In this document: in pieces, positions 23,548 to 36,500 of the stretch
How the letters are laid out: the number at the start of each line of letters is the position of its first letter
How positions within the stretch are numbered: the first letter of the stretch is position 1
Assembly: GCF_002443255.2 (NCBI RefSeq)
Contig: NW_019211454.1
Coordinates: 23,822,782 to 23,886,781, forward strand
Source of the DNA: Varroa destructor
Lineage: Eukaryota; Arthropoda; Arachnida; Mesostigmata; Varroidae
Direction: 5' to 3'
DNA length: 64,000 bases
The notes under the pieces: generated by a model
The model's database searches: none
Told to the model about the DNA's origin: nothing
The model's input: only the letters and a program-made list of their open reading frames with translations
Position numbers and translations under genes: made by a program

Positions 23548-23700
23548 GCTAAAAAACAACCCAATGGTACAGTGGTAACGCATTTGTACTCTGACTAGAG
23601 CGATACAAGTGGTTGAAATTCGAATTTGGGCTTGGACACATGTGGGTCCTGCAGTAAAAATCTGAGTACACAAAAAAGTTTTCACTATATAGAAGTGGTG
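23548..23700 (+). mobile_element. tRNA-like SINE or tRNA pseudogene
   Basis: AACCCAATGGTACAGTGG at 23558 begins a tRNA-like fold. The first bases can pair with TTTGGGCTT about 70 bases later, GGTACAGTGGTAACGC resembles a D-arm, and AAATTCGAATTT forms a T-arm-like stem and loop. The anticodon arm is irregular (TTGTA/TACAA with a long loop), so it is unlikely to be a working tRNA. The D-arm stretch GTGGTAACGCATTTG closely matches GTAGGTAACGTATTTG of the SINE in the mariner relic, which suggests a shared or similar tRNA-derived family. The 3' end is approximate. Confidence 0.5.
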
Positions 23701-23859
23701 TATTCTACTGCTCGCCTTGTCCAAATTGATCTCGTAGAAGTCCGGATTCTGGTAGATCTTTGAGGCACACCAAACATCAATACCGACGCCTGTTGCGAAA
23801 GAGACAGCTGAATGTCAGTTTATAAAGATTGTCAGGAATAATGCGGCCGCGTATTTTTA

Positions 23860-23906
23860 CACGAATGGCATCAGGAGGTCTCACTAACCTCCTGATGCCA
23901 TTCGTG
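23860..23906. repeat. perfect hairpin, 20-bp stem, 7-base loop
   Basis: CACGAATGGCATCAGGAGGT (23860-23879) is the exact reverse complement of 23887-23906; the loop is CTCACTA. It is GC-balanced, unlike its surroundings, and lies about 160 bases after the SINE-like unit. Confidence 0.95.
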
Positions 23907-23909
23907 CTG

Positions 23910-26720
23910 CCATATTTCACGTGATACGTCTGTAACTAGAATTAGCTAATCTATTTGAATTACAGCACGGCCGTTCAAAAGATAGCGCCCGACCGAATTG
24001 TGTACCATTGATGTGGGTAGATTATCAAGTGGCATATGTAACCCAATAAAAAGGAAAACGAAGACTGGCAATCAAAGCTTACAATTAGAGACCTGCGTAC
24101 CTAGGACAAACTGCGAAGGATTTATTATACCCTCTAAATATAGCTTCAAACATATTCAGTTAGTTCAGAACGAAGTCCTTACGTCTGTAACGCAAGTTCT
24201 ACGGTCGACTATTGAAAATACTGATGCCAGCAGCAAGATGTAGCAAACGTTGCAATCTAAAACTCCATTCTATGTAAAAGACTTACAAATACTCTGAATA
24301 GATTCACTTATGACTCGTCAAAAAATGTGACCCGAAATTCCCAATCATATAAAAATCGCGTTAAACTAAAGTTTCAGGCGTTATGTTCGGTCTTGTCGTT
24401 AAGCGTCGCTTTAGACGGCTAATTTTTAACATGCCCATATCCAGTTTCGAACTTGTACCATACCGCCACAGGTCTATAGGTTTACTACGCAAGTATGTTA
24501 TCACTGCACCGTCACACTGGTCTGCGATGTCTAAGTGGCGCGTTTGGATCTATGAACTATTTACGATAATCTCTAGAATATTTAGACGAACTTTGAACAC
24601 GCAGTTTTCAAGTGTTTTGTCCTAGAAGAAACTCAGTTTTCTTCGAGAAAAGCAAGAACCTGCTCAGGCGTACGCGGGAGCTCCGTGTTCACAACATGAC
24701 CGATGACTAGCTATAGTCCAGTGTATGAATACCGGACGAACTCCTATTAAACAGTTAACATTTCTGGTTCTTCAAAATCGTCGATGTCTGCTGCTGCCAC
24801 ACTCTACGATGCTTTAGAACAATCCGAGAAATACCTTCATACGGCTAATTGCAGAATCAGATCAGAAATGTTAAAAATTTCGTTAACAAAGTCTAATGAG
24901 CTATTTGTAATGATGCCAGAACGTCGATACAAAAATAAGGTTTTCAGAACATTTGGCCAACTATTAGACCGAAAGGCTGTGTCTAGTGTGTCTAAGTGGG
25001 GCAAATAGACTCGTAAGAATATCGCCCCACTCGTGAATTTAGGAAGCTGTTTTAAATTATTTCTAAGCAGCGTAGCTTTTTTTGTTTATTTAGCGAAGCG
25101 GTAATCGCTTTAAAAACGTCATATCCTGATGAGAGATGTTTATCAGCACCAGCTGTTTTCATTTGTGTAACAACTTACGAGAACGCGACAGGAATCTTGC
25201 TCCATTTTATATAGATCACCCTATGGACTTGACTGCTCGATCTGATCAGCCTAGTTAAAAATTGTCAAATTTCTTACAGAAGTTTGTTGGGAACTAGTAG
25301 TCATGTCAGCTAGGACAAACGATTGTCGGTTCAGCTGAGGAACGCATAACTGTTCCTACAGCCATTCAAATTTCTTGAGTAATAATGCCCTTGCATCGGA
25401 GTCCTTTCATGTGGCAGTACCCTATTGTCCTGATACAACACTGAATATTAATAAAGATGTAGGTTAGGCAACATTACCAAAAGCTGTAGTGTATGCATTG
25501 TTAGTACGGCAGATCGACGAAATGACCTATGCGCGGACACGACGTGGGTGCTATAATGGAACAAAAAAAAAAAGGCCGATCGCACCGAGTTCCGGTCAGT
25601 ACATACTCGACGATGACGCCCGTTCATTTGTACACGGCTAGCAAGACAATGGCTTTATTACAGGCAAACCGTGAAATCTAGTAGGAACTACAGTCGATTG
25701 GAAACCTTATCTTTTCCCTCGATTGCTTTTTTGTAATTTCAAACCTAAACAGTTAAGGATTTGATCCGATAAAGCAAGCAGACCTAATATCGTTGTGTGC
25801 TTAAAACTTATTTATGGTATTAAATGTGTAAGCGTTCGCTTTTTCTCAATCGTAGATCGTCACAGGCGTTCATGTAGCTGAAATCTGTAGTAGGACAACA
25901 CAAAATAGGCCTGTGTACCAAGCAAATTAGACGTCGAGTACCTAATCGTAACGGAAGGCTGTATAATATATACGGATGGATTTTTAAGACCAAAACATAA
26001 AAAAAACACTCATTATTTGGCTAGATATTGATATTCGTTGGATTATGACAATACTACATGATACTATGAATCAAATTATTATCTAAATCGACACCTATGA
26101 ATATTTATTTTGGATATACTTTACTATATGGATATACTACTATGGATATATTTATTAATGTATGCTCTCCTTCTAGCCTGATATCTTTGTCGACTGAGTC
26201 TTAATTTGGCCATACGGTAAGTACTGCACTGTTAAATAGTTAAAAAGCTACATCTATACGCTCTGGAGTCTTACAGTGCTGCCAGCATGTCGAGTTGCTA
26301 TCGCTTCTAGGTACTCTCAGATATTCGTCTTCTCACAGGTTTTCTAGGGAAAGCCCGTACGTAAGATTGCCGTTCACTGCGAGGCCAAACGACCACCCAT
26401 CGATCCACATTAACACACAAACACAAGCCCAGCGTTCCTGTAGTTCTGTCCAGGAGCTTTGCCTCTTAATTTTATTCGACAATCGACAATCAAAAGAGGA
26501 AAGCCTGAACATTTTACATCAGAAGCTGACTTGCAAGTTGCACTGTATTCTGTTAACCCACTTTGTAATTAACCATTTTCTTAGGAGATACACAAAATTC
26601 GTTTTGCTGATAAAGAAGGTGTGCGATACAGGATGGGGTACTCGTCCTAATGAAAGCTCCGCTAAGTTTTTCGCCGTACCTTTCTATAGCACAATTTAAT
26701 TGTAACCAATAACCAATAGG
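23910..26720. other. mostly non-coding; one possible small ORF at 24784-25008
   Basis: The plus-strand frame 24784-25008 starts with ATG (MSAAATLYDALEQSEKYL) and runs 74 codons to TAG, with a charged, balanced composition. It could be a small gene or, with the acceptor-like AAACAG at about 24747-24752, a terminal exon. No domain was recognised. Other frames (23998-24243, 24383-24625, 26295-26699) look like chance. Short ATGGATATACTA-type repeats lie near 26110-26150. Confidence 0.3.
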
Positions 26721-26722
26721 AG

Positions 26723-26724
<2 letters not shown>

Positions 26725-26786
<62 letters not shown>
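26725..26786. repeat. (AT)n microsatellite
   Basis: About 31 uninterrupted AT units, the longest pure tract in the window. Confidence 0.97.
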
Positions 26787-26789
<3 letters not shown>

Positions 26790-29700
26790 AGGAGTACGTA
26801 GATTAATGCGAAATAAAATCTGAGAAATAACATGAAAGGTTCGCTTTCCTTTCACTGATTTTTCCAAAACTTCAAAATAGTCAAAAATAAAGGGAATCAA
26901 ATTAGTGAGAAGTGGCAAAATCCTCTCGGACGTTTTACCGTCCGACATTCACCACTAATATATTGGAATTCTTTTCGTTTAAATCTTATTGATAATATCC
27001 CTCGGGACCCTGTTCTATTTCCTGCTGACACTATCACCAAGCAACTGGGCGCCAAGCAAGGGTTTAGCAAGGCCTAGTTAGACGCTGTTCTCCCGATCGT
27101 CTTACCATTGTATCGGAAGTCTTTGTAGCGGCGGATACTAAATCCAGTAACTTAAAAATCCCATACACACAAAAAAACACGAAAAAAAAAGAAATTTGCC
27201 ACGATCGAGCACTCGTATTGAATCGTAGCGATAATGAGCCGAAAGGTAGAGGACGCTACGGTTGCATACTCTTCCTTTTTTGCTTATGCAGTAAAGAAAG
27301 CTTTAAATAAGCATAGTATTTTCCTACTGTCAATATATATACGTGAAACTTCAAATGATTTTTGCTGTATTTTACTGTACCAGTATCTCTCCTTAAGTCC
27401 GCCGACAACGTAAAGTTTAAACGAATCCATTTTAGCGTTATAGAATGATGAAATCCGGCACATCCTATATTTCGCCTTGCGTCAATATCAGTTACATAAA
27501 CCTTATATCAGAATCTTATATTCTGTATTAAGCCTTTTGCATATTTTCTTGGACTTCTAGCGCGATAATATCATGTCTCAGTAAAAAGTAAATTATATAT
27601 ATAGATAGGTACTTGATTAACGTTCCAAGGCCTGCTTTCTGCACCTGAGATCACTGTTAGCAATAGCCTGTTGAATTATATTGTGCGGATCCTTTTTCAG
27701 TGTCTTCAAGTTGGCAGCCATCTTGTCGACCTCGGTAATCATTTCTAAGTCGAATGAAGATATTTAGTGATAGCACAAGGGCCCATTCGAATAAACGAGC
27801 GTTCATATTCGATGTAAAGTTACAAAGGAAACGTGACATTTAATTTTTACTTAGTAACAAGGTGAAGTATTAAGTTGATCAGATAAAGCCAGCCATCTGT
27901 AGTCAATCGGGGATCAAATCTGGGAATCTGTAGTTAATTGCTTAATACAAATAACCATAAATTCAATCGTTAACTGGTTGCAAAACGGACCTGATGAGGA
28001 CGGCTCAGAAACAAATTCCACGAGTAAATTATAAACCTTAGCTGAACGGCCCTTCAAAAAATGTGCAAATAGTATCATTCGTCATGTTGTCACGATACTC
28101 GCGAGTTCTACGCACGGTTCGACTAACCTAATACGTTATCTGTATATCCCGTATATAACTGTTTTGTACACAATTTGCGTTACAAACATCTCATCCACAC
28201 GGGAGGTTTCGAAAGTGCTTTAAATCCTCTTTCCAGTTCCACTTGTCTCAAGTTCCACTTGAAGAAGATGGAGTACTGAGTATGCCAAGTTTGACAATAT
28301 AGCCTATATCGATAGATACGCATAAACAAACCTCTCCTGTTTTTCCCAAATCACAACAACCCTTTTATCTGATTTAAAATAACGGTGTACGCCACCTGTA
28401 AATAAGGCTGCGTTAACGACAAGCCTACCTGATGCCTGAGCTCTTACTGAAAAGCTATGTCGCTTGAGTGTATCGTAAAGCACCATTCGTTTAACTGAAT
28501 CAGATAAGAACGCCCTTGAGAAACTTTGAACAAGATAATCCGTATATAGTACTATCCAACTTTTTATCAGTTGTTTTTATCACTAATTCATTATGCAATT
28601 GCTGATGTCAGACAGTTGTCTATTCTATTTATATTAACCAATGACTGTTTGCTCAAAAAAGAAGGCCGCGTTTTCACAATCTGCCTAATTTTTCTGAGCC
28701 GAGCCCACACTGATACATATAACATCCGTGAAGCAGGCGATTTCCGAAATTTTAAAACTTCCAACAAAAACAAGCCTTTCTCTTGACTAGCATCTATCAT
28801 AAAAAAACACACAAGGAGAAAGCGAGCGTGACTAAGAGTGCTCGTGCGCGAAAAGAATACGAGACGCCCTTTGTTGCCGTCCACCTTTTTAACAAATCAG
28901 ATTTTGTACCGAAACAGAATCCTGTTTTCCTACATCTAGAGCTACTGCGAAAGTAAACTTAGGTGATTCGTTCATGCATTGACCAGAAACTGCCTTCATC
29001 TTGTCAGGGCTGAATTATCCTCGTCAAGGGGCCTAATAGTGCTAAGTTGCGAACAGCCGGCCAAGGGAATTATGATACATGTCTATACGTTAACTAGGAA
29101 AAACATGTCTAGTTATTGAGTAAGTTCCATTGCGTTGCGACCAAGCCAATGACAAAAATTTACCCGCACAACTACCTTGAATCAGTACATTGCAGGCATA
29201 TGGGAGTCCAAGGGTCGATTCTAGCCAGACGAGTACAGAATCAGGTGCCATTGCGGAAGATGATTCATGTTGGTGGCTGAACTTCAATTATTGACAGTTC
29301 ATGATTCTACAGCTATAACTTCACGGCAAGAACAAAATTTGTATCTATTTGTATCTGTTTATAGATTATAGAGCCAGAGCTCTTATATTCAGATAGATAA
29401 CGACACTGAAACTGGCTTATTAGCTTGCATTTAGTACGAACTAGATGTTTTCCATGTTAGGCTGGCTGTCTAGGTTTCAAAGTGTGGCCTTGCTAATGCG
29501 ATAAGTTACGTTGTCACCGCACAAACACCCCCTGTGCAGAACATGACGTTTTCTAACAACCTCACGTTTAAATGTTCGCTGACAAATAGCGCAGCCACGT
29601 GTCATTTTCTTGTGACTGACACTAATCTGCAATTACCATCTCGGACATCACGAGCCGCCCGCTTTCCAAATCTATTAAACAAAAAATAGCATAGCTAGGT

Positions 29701-31334
29701 TTATAGTTCAGTAATGAACAACGAAGCTTCTATCCAGATTATGTAGTGGAATACACGTATATGCCCATAAAAAGTGCGTGACCTTATACGGATCCATAAA
29801 AGCTCGGTGTTTAGCTCGACATAGTAGATCGGTTTCTACTTATGATAATTTTTTCAATTGGAAACTTCTATCTATATATGCATATTGTATTTGACATGGT
29901 AATCTGCTGGTCAAAGAGTATGTCTGAGCAAATCTTCTCGAGTCCGAGTGCGCCGCGCATTTCTTTGCCTGTTGTCTATTTTCACTTGTATGGAATACTT
30001 GCTGTATGTCAGAAAATAATTCGCTTTCTCATATAATATATTGTTGTAGACCTCATTTCGATTTAAGTAATCATATACACGAAAACACTCTTTAACCGAT
30101 AGGTAGTAATGGGATTTTGAAAGATAGTAGCCTTAGTGATATAGACAGTTGTTTGCAAAAAACGTTATACATATGGAAGTACAGCATAGACAAGATAAAC
30201 TATTCGGTTGTTTTTTTCGTGAAACTTATTGGCTATACCTAGTCTTTTTGGTCACTTTTTCCGGTCATCAGGTTACCCATGAAAGCGGTTTACATCACAA
30301 GAAAAGCACTATCTATCGCGCCACTTTCCGCGAAACCGTAGTCTGTGCGCTAGTAAGAGGCGATCTTAGGTGTCCTTGCTCGCTAAATCGCGAACATGGT
30401 CTGCCATTTAACTGGTAACGTAATCGCCGCGGTAGAGGATCACTGCGGAGAGCGCCTTATCTGCAGGCCATCAGGTGAAATAATTACGTTTGACTTCTGT
30501 TTGCAAAATATATTACGGCAATCTACAGACGGTAGACAAACTTATTTGTATTTTAGAGATAAAATAAGAGGTATGCGAAAAAGCTGCTAGAAACTGGAAA
30601 GCGGCTAGACGAAGGTTTGATACGAAGACAGCTAAGAGAGCCCATTATAGTGATCTTGTATTAAAATAGTCTTGAGAAAGTATCTAGTAAATAAAGGTTT
30701 AGGTCGAACTATTCGGTTTTCTTTGTTTGCGTCGCTTCCCGATCAGATTTCCGTGCTAATAATAGTTTCAAAACGTGAAGAATTTATCTTAAGGTATTTA
30801 TTTTTCCTATAATATGTGGATTAGAAATTGATAAGATAAAACTATAGGCATCTAAATTCGCCAATAATAGGAAAAAAGAATCATGACTATGTACCTTATG
30901 TAAAAAACTAACGTGCTTTACTAGGGCGACATATATCTCTATAGATCGCACGTTCTCAAACTCAGTTTACTGGCTTTACTTTCACATAGTTTCTCTCAAA
31001 AAAAATCGTTTGTTTACACCCAGTTGATTTCTTCAATTAGCGTGTTCTTTCTCGGCGTATCATTAACAAATACTACAGGAAGACGTATTCATAACCCATC
31101 TCAATTGGCAATTTCGCAAGCTATTGCGACACAAAGCATTGCTGCTGCTGCTGCTACTGAACTTGAAGTAAGGCTTTGTTACACTTGAGCGCTTGACGGG
31201 CAAGCGCTAAAGGCTCTTTTCAATTATGAATCTCTTCTCTCTATGTATTAGGTCATGAATGCTTTACAGGAAAGTAGAGCTTAGCACGCTGTCATGGCTT
31301 TATCGGTCGTGTCGAAAGTCAAATTGCTTGTCCA
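26790..31334. other. non-coding, no gene recognised
   Basis: Long AT-rich stretch. Frames at 27657-27839, 28304-28486, 28571-28884, 29090-29287, 29842-30036 and 30149-30590 have no recognised domain or consistent splice context. A (GCT)5 run is at 31141-31155, just ahead of the LINE remnant. Confidence 0.45.
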
Positions 31335-33585
31335 AGATGATACCAGCAATTTCTAGAAGCCGACTTGGCCTTCTCGCTGCCAGAAAAACTAGCAGCTTAT
31401 AGCATGACACTAGTCTGTGCAATGCCACGGCAAGTCAGGGTTCCCCTTACCGTTGCAGGTCTCTAGTAGTAAGTAATAAGGAAATCGCAGATCTCAGGAA
31501 AATATGCGTGAGGGAAAGGCGTACATACACAAGAACAAGAAGCTGGCAGAGACGCGCGAACAATTTTTAACCAGAAACAGAACAAAGAGCGACACAACAA
31601 CTCCTGGGCTATTCCAGGAAGCCCGAAATAAACTAAGACAAAGTATACGACATAGTAAGGAAAAATCCTGGAAAAAACTCATAGAAGCAGTCGACCGAGA
31701 TGTTTTCGGACTCCCTTATCAAATAGTAATGGACAAAATAAAGAAACGATCACCACCAATGCTCCCAGACACAGCGATGAAAGCGGTCTGCTACCCCTGT
31801 TCATATTCATAGGCAGGAGATAGGGTCCGACGCACAACACCTAAAATTAACAGACGTACAGGGAGTACGGTCTCCCTCGAGACCTAGAGTTTCTGGTCAA
31901 GAGGAAAGCCAGAATGGAGGATGGACTGGAATGGCTCAAAGGGAAGGATGATGAAATGACCGTTCCTGCAAGTCATGGTTTCGAAGTGATATCAAACAGA
32001 TCCCGAACCATGACCCAAGCTGATAAAGGGGTCCAGGGTTTAGTGGGTGAGAGTTCCACAGTAAGTCCCACAGTACCGGACAAAACACAATTCAGTGATG
32101 TCCGGTCTGCATAATGCATTTGCCCTTAACCTTAAAAAAAAGATGAAAAAAAAATTTAAAAAAAAGGTCACTAGTAGTAAGGGCTTAGACCACTGGACAG
32201 ATACGGCGCCCTTTTGTAGGCACTTAGCGCCACCAAGAGGCTCGGATAAAGACGTTATTCAGGTGTTTGTTCTTTATCTGATCCAGGCCTGCTTCACTAA
32301 GAAGCCAGCCTCGACAATGTCTCTCTTTAACTGGTTATCTACTCCCAGGGGGCCAAGATCGCGCGGAAGCTTCTCGATATTGAATGGTCTAATTTAAGCA
32401 TGGCACCAAAGTGTTAATTAGACTCGACGAGCTGATCAAACATAAGGGCGAGGTTCCCTGGGAAAGCCATTTGTATGGCCGACGCTCAGCTTCCCGAGCC
32501 AGATTTAACTTTTGGTGTTTAAGATGCGTTGTTGCGAGGTGTATTGTTAATGGCCACTAGCACAGTTCATATCGGCGGTGTCCTCGATGCTAACTTGATA
32601 TACGGTTTCGTTCATCTGATCTCCGTCCTGAGTGGGGTGGCCCCATGCACCCCCGCCTCCAAATCAAACTTGTATTTTGTTTCAAAACACAATGAACAAG
32701 AGACGTTACGTAACCCATTATTTTACACTACAGAAAATTGGCATCAAAACATTTTACAGGACGCTTTAGGGGTTAGTCCTTCATTGAGACACTGTATCCG
32801 CGATACACCTATCTGGTAATAGGTTTGACAGTTGAGACCGTTTCATCGGCTAATTTACATGATAGATAACAGGTCTAGGCGCAATCGTCATACGGTAGAT
32901 GAGGTCTCTGTAATGGTGCATTAAATCGGCCACAACAAGAATAACGTTTGCATTATTTCGGTCACGATGAGATCCGTGCAGGAAACTGCTGTAGCAGCTT
33001 TCGTCGACTTAGAACCTGGGGAGAGCTTTCCGTAGGCACCTATTATGCGCCATGGGTCTATGACAAGGTTTTCGGATCCGGAGCCCGCCATCCTTTGCAC
33101 TTAGAGAACCTTAACCTACTGATTTTTGAGAACAATAATTTAAAGAGTATTTTTTCTGTACTCTCCACCTTTTAAACGTCTAATATACTACGGCTAGTGC
33201 TGCCAAAGGTGAACTCTTTGAGGGAAAATCGGAAGTTCGCATTTTAACCTTCTAATCGGGGTAATGAATGTTTTGTTTTACTGGGAGAGACGCGATCGTC
33301 TTGTGGAAAGCTCATCTCCGTCCAGCCAAACACTACATTTGTTCGTAACTGCTAGTAAGCAGCATCTAGCCGTTTTACGTACTTCCTTTTGGGTACTTCT
33401 AGATTAGAGATCAGTAGACTATTGACGTCAACCGAGATGCTTATATCAGGAAAACAGGGCTTAATGTTTTCGCTAGGCTTACTTGCAGACGACACACTTG
33501 TGCTTCAGACTATATTATTAAAAGCTTTCTCGACTACTACTATATATGGTAGTCAAAGTGCCGTAACTGTCAAATGAGGATGATA
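31335..33585 (+). mobile_element. degenerate LINE (R1/Jockey-like non-LTR retrotransposon) ORF2
   Basis: ORF2 of these elements carries an endonuclease and a reverse transcriptase. The blocks here are in the right order but in shifting frames. About 31380-31430 gives LAAYSMTLV-like sequence. 31474 onward reads NKEIADLRKICVRERRTY. 31612-31760 reads EARNKLRQSIRHSKEKSWKK, then VDRDVFGLPYQIVMDKI, the block that precedes the polymerase. About 32175-32397 gives SKGLDHWTD, VIQVFVLYLIQACF and SILNGL, matching the APGPDGIP-to-RPICLLN stretch. 32415-32570 gives RLDELIKHKGEV and YGRRSAS. About 33040-33075 gives GTYYAPWVYDKVF, matching the GPLLWNxxYDxV block. About 33473-33508 gives LGLLADDTLVL, the ADD catalytic block. 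Many stops and frame changes show it is dead. The ends are approximate. Confidence 0.8.
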
Positions 33586-33589
33586 TAAA

Positions 33590-36500
33590 ATGCGTTGCTA
33601 AGGTACGCTGTATACCATTAGTAAATATCACAATATTCTGTGGATATCATTCCTTGGAACGAAGAAAAAATAAACGCGTTTTGTTCTGTTCTGTGTGTTT
33701 TTTTTACATTCTATTACTCTAATAACAAATAATTCTCGACTTAATCAGAAAAAGTCTTCTTTACACGAACAGACAAGATTGCAGAGTCCTTGTGGTACAC
33801 GAAGTGAGCTCGAAGTTCAGATAAGATGCTTCCTGGACCTTTTGTTGAATTCAGCCCCTTGATCGCCTAGATTTATACAATAGCTTCAAAAAATATGCCC
33901 TCATCGTATTGTCTTACACATTAAACTGCGATAACGTATCAGTTTACAGGGTATCACACATCACGAAATTTAATTATGTATGGCCTGCTCTCGCTTAGCT
34001 GAATGTCATGAAAGCAGTTCCTAATCAGATCATCGAGTGAACCAAGGCCCACTCAACGGCAAACCTAGACACAACCTTCGCGTTGAAATCCTACTATGCA
34101 CGTACGCGATTGAACTTTTGTAGACAAAACAGGAAGGCTCCTAAAATATATATTCTCAAATGACGTGGCGTGAAAGCTGGGAGATGGCCGCAGAACCTCC
34201 TTCTGGAACGGCAGTGATAGCTTTTGTGAGCGACACGACGTCTATGAGAAAAATATTTTCAGTCTTACATCGGGTACTACTGTTCAACATTATTGTAGAA
34301 GACGTAGAACAACCCTGTAGTTGGATTACGTGTCGAACCGAAGGTGATTTTCCGGACCGAAGGTGACATGGCCATAGGCAACAAGTACCGAATACTGCAA
34401 CATCGATTAGTATAGCCAACCTTGTGTTGCAGAACTAGCTAGTTTTCGTAAACGTTTCCTTTGTTGATACATCATTCACTATGCATCAATTTTGGAGATT
34501 TTTTCTGGGTATTTCGGTTCTTCAAATATTTTTTATCGTGCATACTTCGCTTTAAATCATGGGAATTACATATGAGGTATGAACATCCAAAACTCAGCCA
34601 TGGCCATGGTACACGCCTATCAGCGTTCGTATTCCGCATGGCGAGACATTTTGCAACTGTAGGCTATAACGACAGTACACAAAATGCTACCATGGTACTG
34701 AAAGCGGCTTATATAGAATAGCTTGCAGTGTATATCTTGATTATGGTGCATTAAATGTAGTAAAAAATTCCAGAAATCAACATTTTTCTCTACGTCTAGA
34801 TAATTTGGCTCAATCAATAGGCAATACGTGCTCGCAATTTAGCCAATGACTACATAAAAATATATCTACAACTCGTAACATTGCTACAGATGTTGCTAGA
34901 CAATATTAGGGGCGGAAGGTGGAGAAATAGTTTAACTAGAGAAAGCAATTTACGAAAAACATCTTTGAAATTTTTCCGTGCTTCATCTCCCTTGTCTTTT
35001 ACTTCACGCTTGGTTTTTCTTGTTTGACACTTATTAATAATGAGTTCCCATCCATTACTGGAGTGTCGTCATCAGATACTTTGTAATTTTTGTTTCGTTA
35101 ATTTTACTATCGAGACCAAGCATCAAAACGATCTATCGATAGACCCATAGTTTCCTGAACATTGGCTTGAAACTCTATAACAGTTTAGTAGACGTGACGC
35201 CTACCCACTTGGCGTCTCGCAGGAGGCCTGCTTTAGACCAACTCATTTCTATCTTGAACGAAAAGGACATGATATTTCTCTATAAGACACAAATTGATGT
35301 GCGGACGATTTTGAATTAAACGGTATTTCTTTTGCCCCCTGAGAAACAATCTACATTACGAATGGCGACGTAAAATGTATCTCTATAGTGTGAACAAAAT
35401 GATATGACTATTATTATTTGTTTTGCTACGTTTCGTTGCTTCGACACTAAATATTTTGAGTTCTATATCGATCTTTTTAAAAGTTTAGCTATATCAAAAT
35501 CTGCACACTACCCTGTAATCTGCGATTTTATCTGAAACGGCACGTCGAACGTGTAAAACCCACATCCATTGGGTGTTTAGCACGAGGATGTATTATCAAT
35601 TCGGCGATCATAGCTTTTACTCTTATTTCATTGGTTCATCACTGACTACATCGGAAGGTCTAGTCGTGTTCTAAAGGGATTAATTCATTCAGAGACAAAT
35701 CCCTGACAATAACAACTGTTGAAACAGCTGAAAACAAACACGAACAAATAGGTGGCAGGCCATTAACGAAGCTAGGCTGAATACATTTGCTGCAGAGACC
35801 ATTAGGTCTTTTACGTTAAATTTGCGCATGATAATTGTCTCCCTTTCAACAGAATACAGGTACCCTAACTCGACTATATACAGAGGGCTTCGTTGCTTGA
35901 TGCCTGTTAATTCGTACCGACAATCGCTTCCGCAAACGTTAGGATATTGGTAAGTTACGGATGCAGTGACTGAGCGAAACATCTATCTGAAAAAGGCAAG
36001 TTGTTCTCCCACCTCTCGGTGGGAAGGCGAAGTTAATAAATCATGTACGAGACCATCTTCACTTCGGTGTTTGCATTAACAGGATGTATCATCATGTATT
36101 TGGCGATATACCAAGTCGAAACGTTATCAAAAGATCGGGATCTATGCTTTGTATTTGTTCTCTTGAGGTAATTTGAAATTTGCTTAGAAATCGTGTAAGT
36201 CTGCATTCATTAATCCGTTATATTTTTTTTATTTATGAGTTCTATACGATGAAGATTTATGAGTAATATACGACCTTACGTTTCAATCGATCATTAAACG
36301 ATTTCCGCTAACTCAAGTTTCAATTGGCAATGTGTGCCGAAGTTTAACTGCGGATACCCTTACCAACTTTTCTTATTTTTCTATAAAACATTTACATTCG
36401 CTAGCAATAGCTTTTTAACATTCGAGCATGAGAGTCGATTAAAATGGACTCAGGGATCGAACTATATGTTTTTGTGCCATCAGCTGAGAGCCCTAAATAT

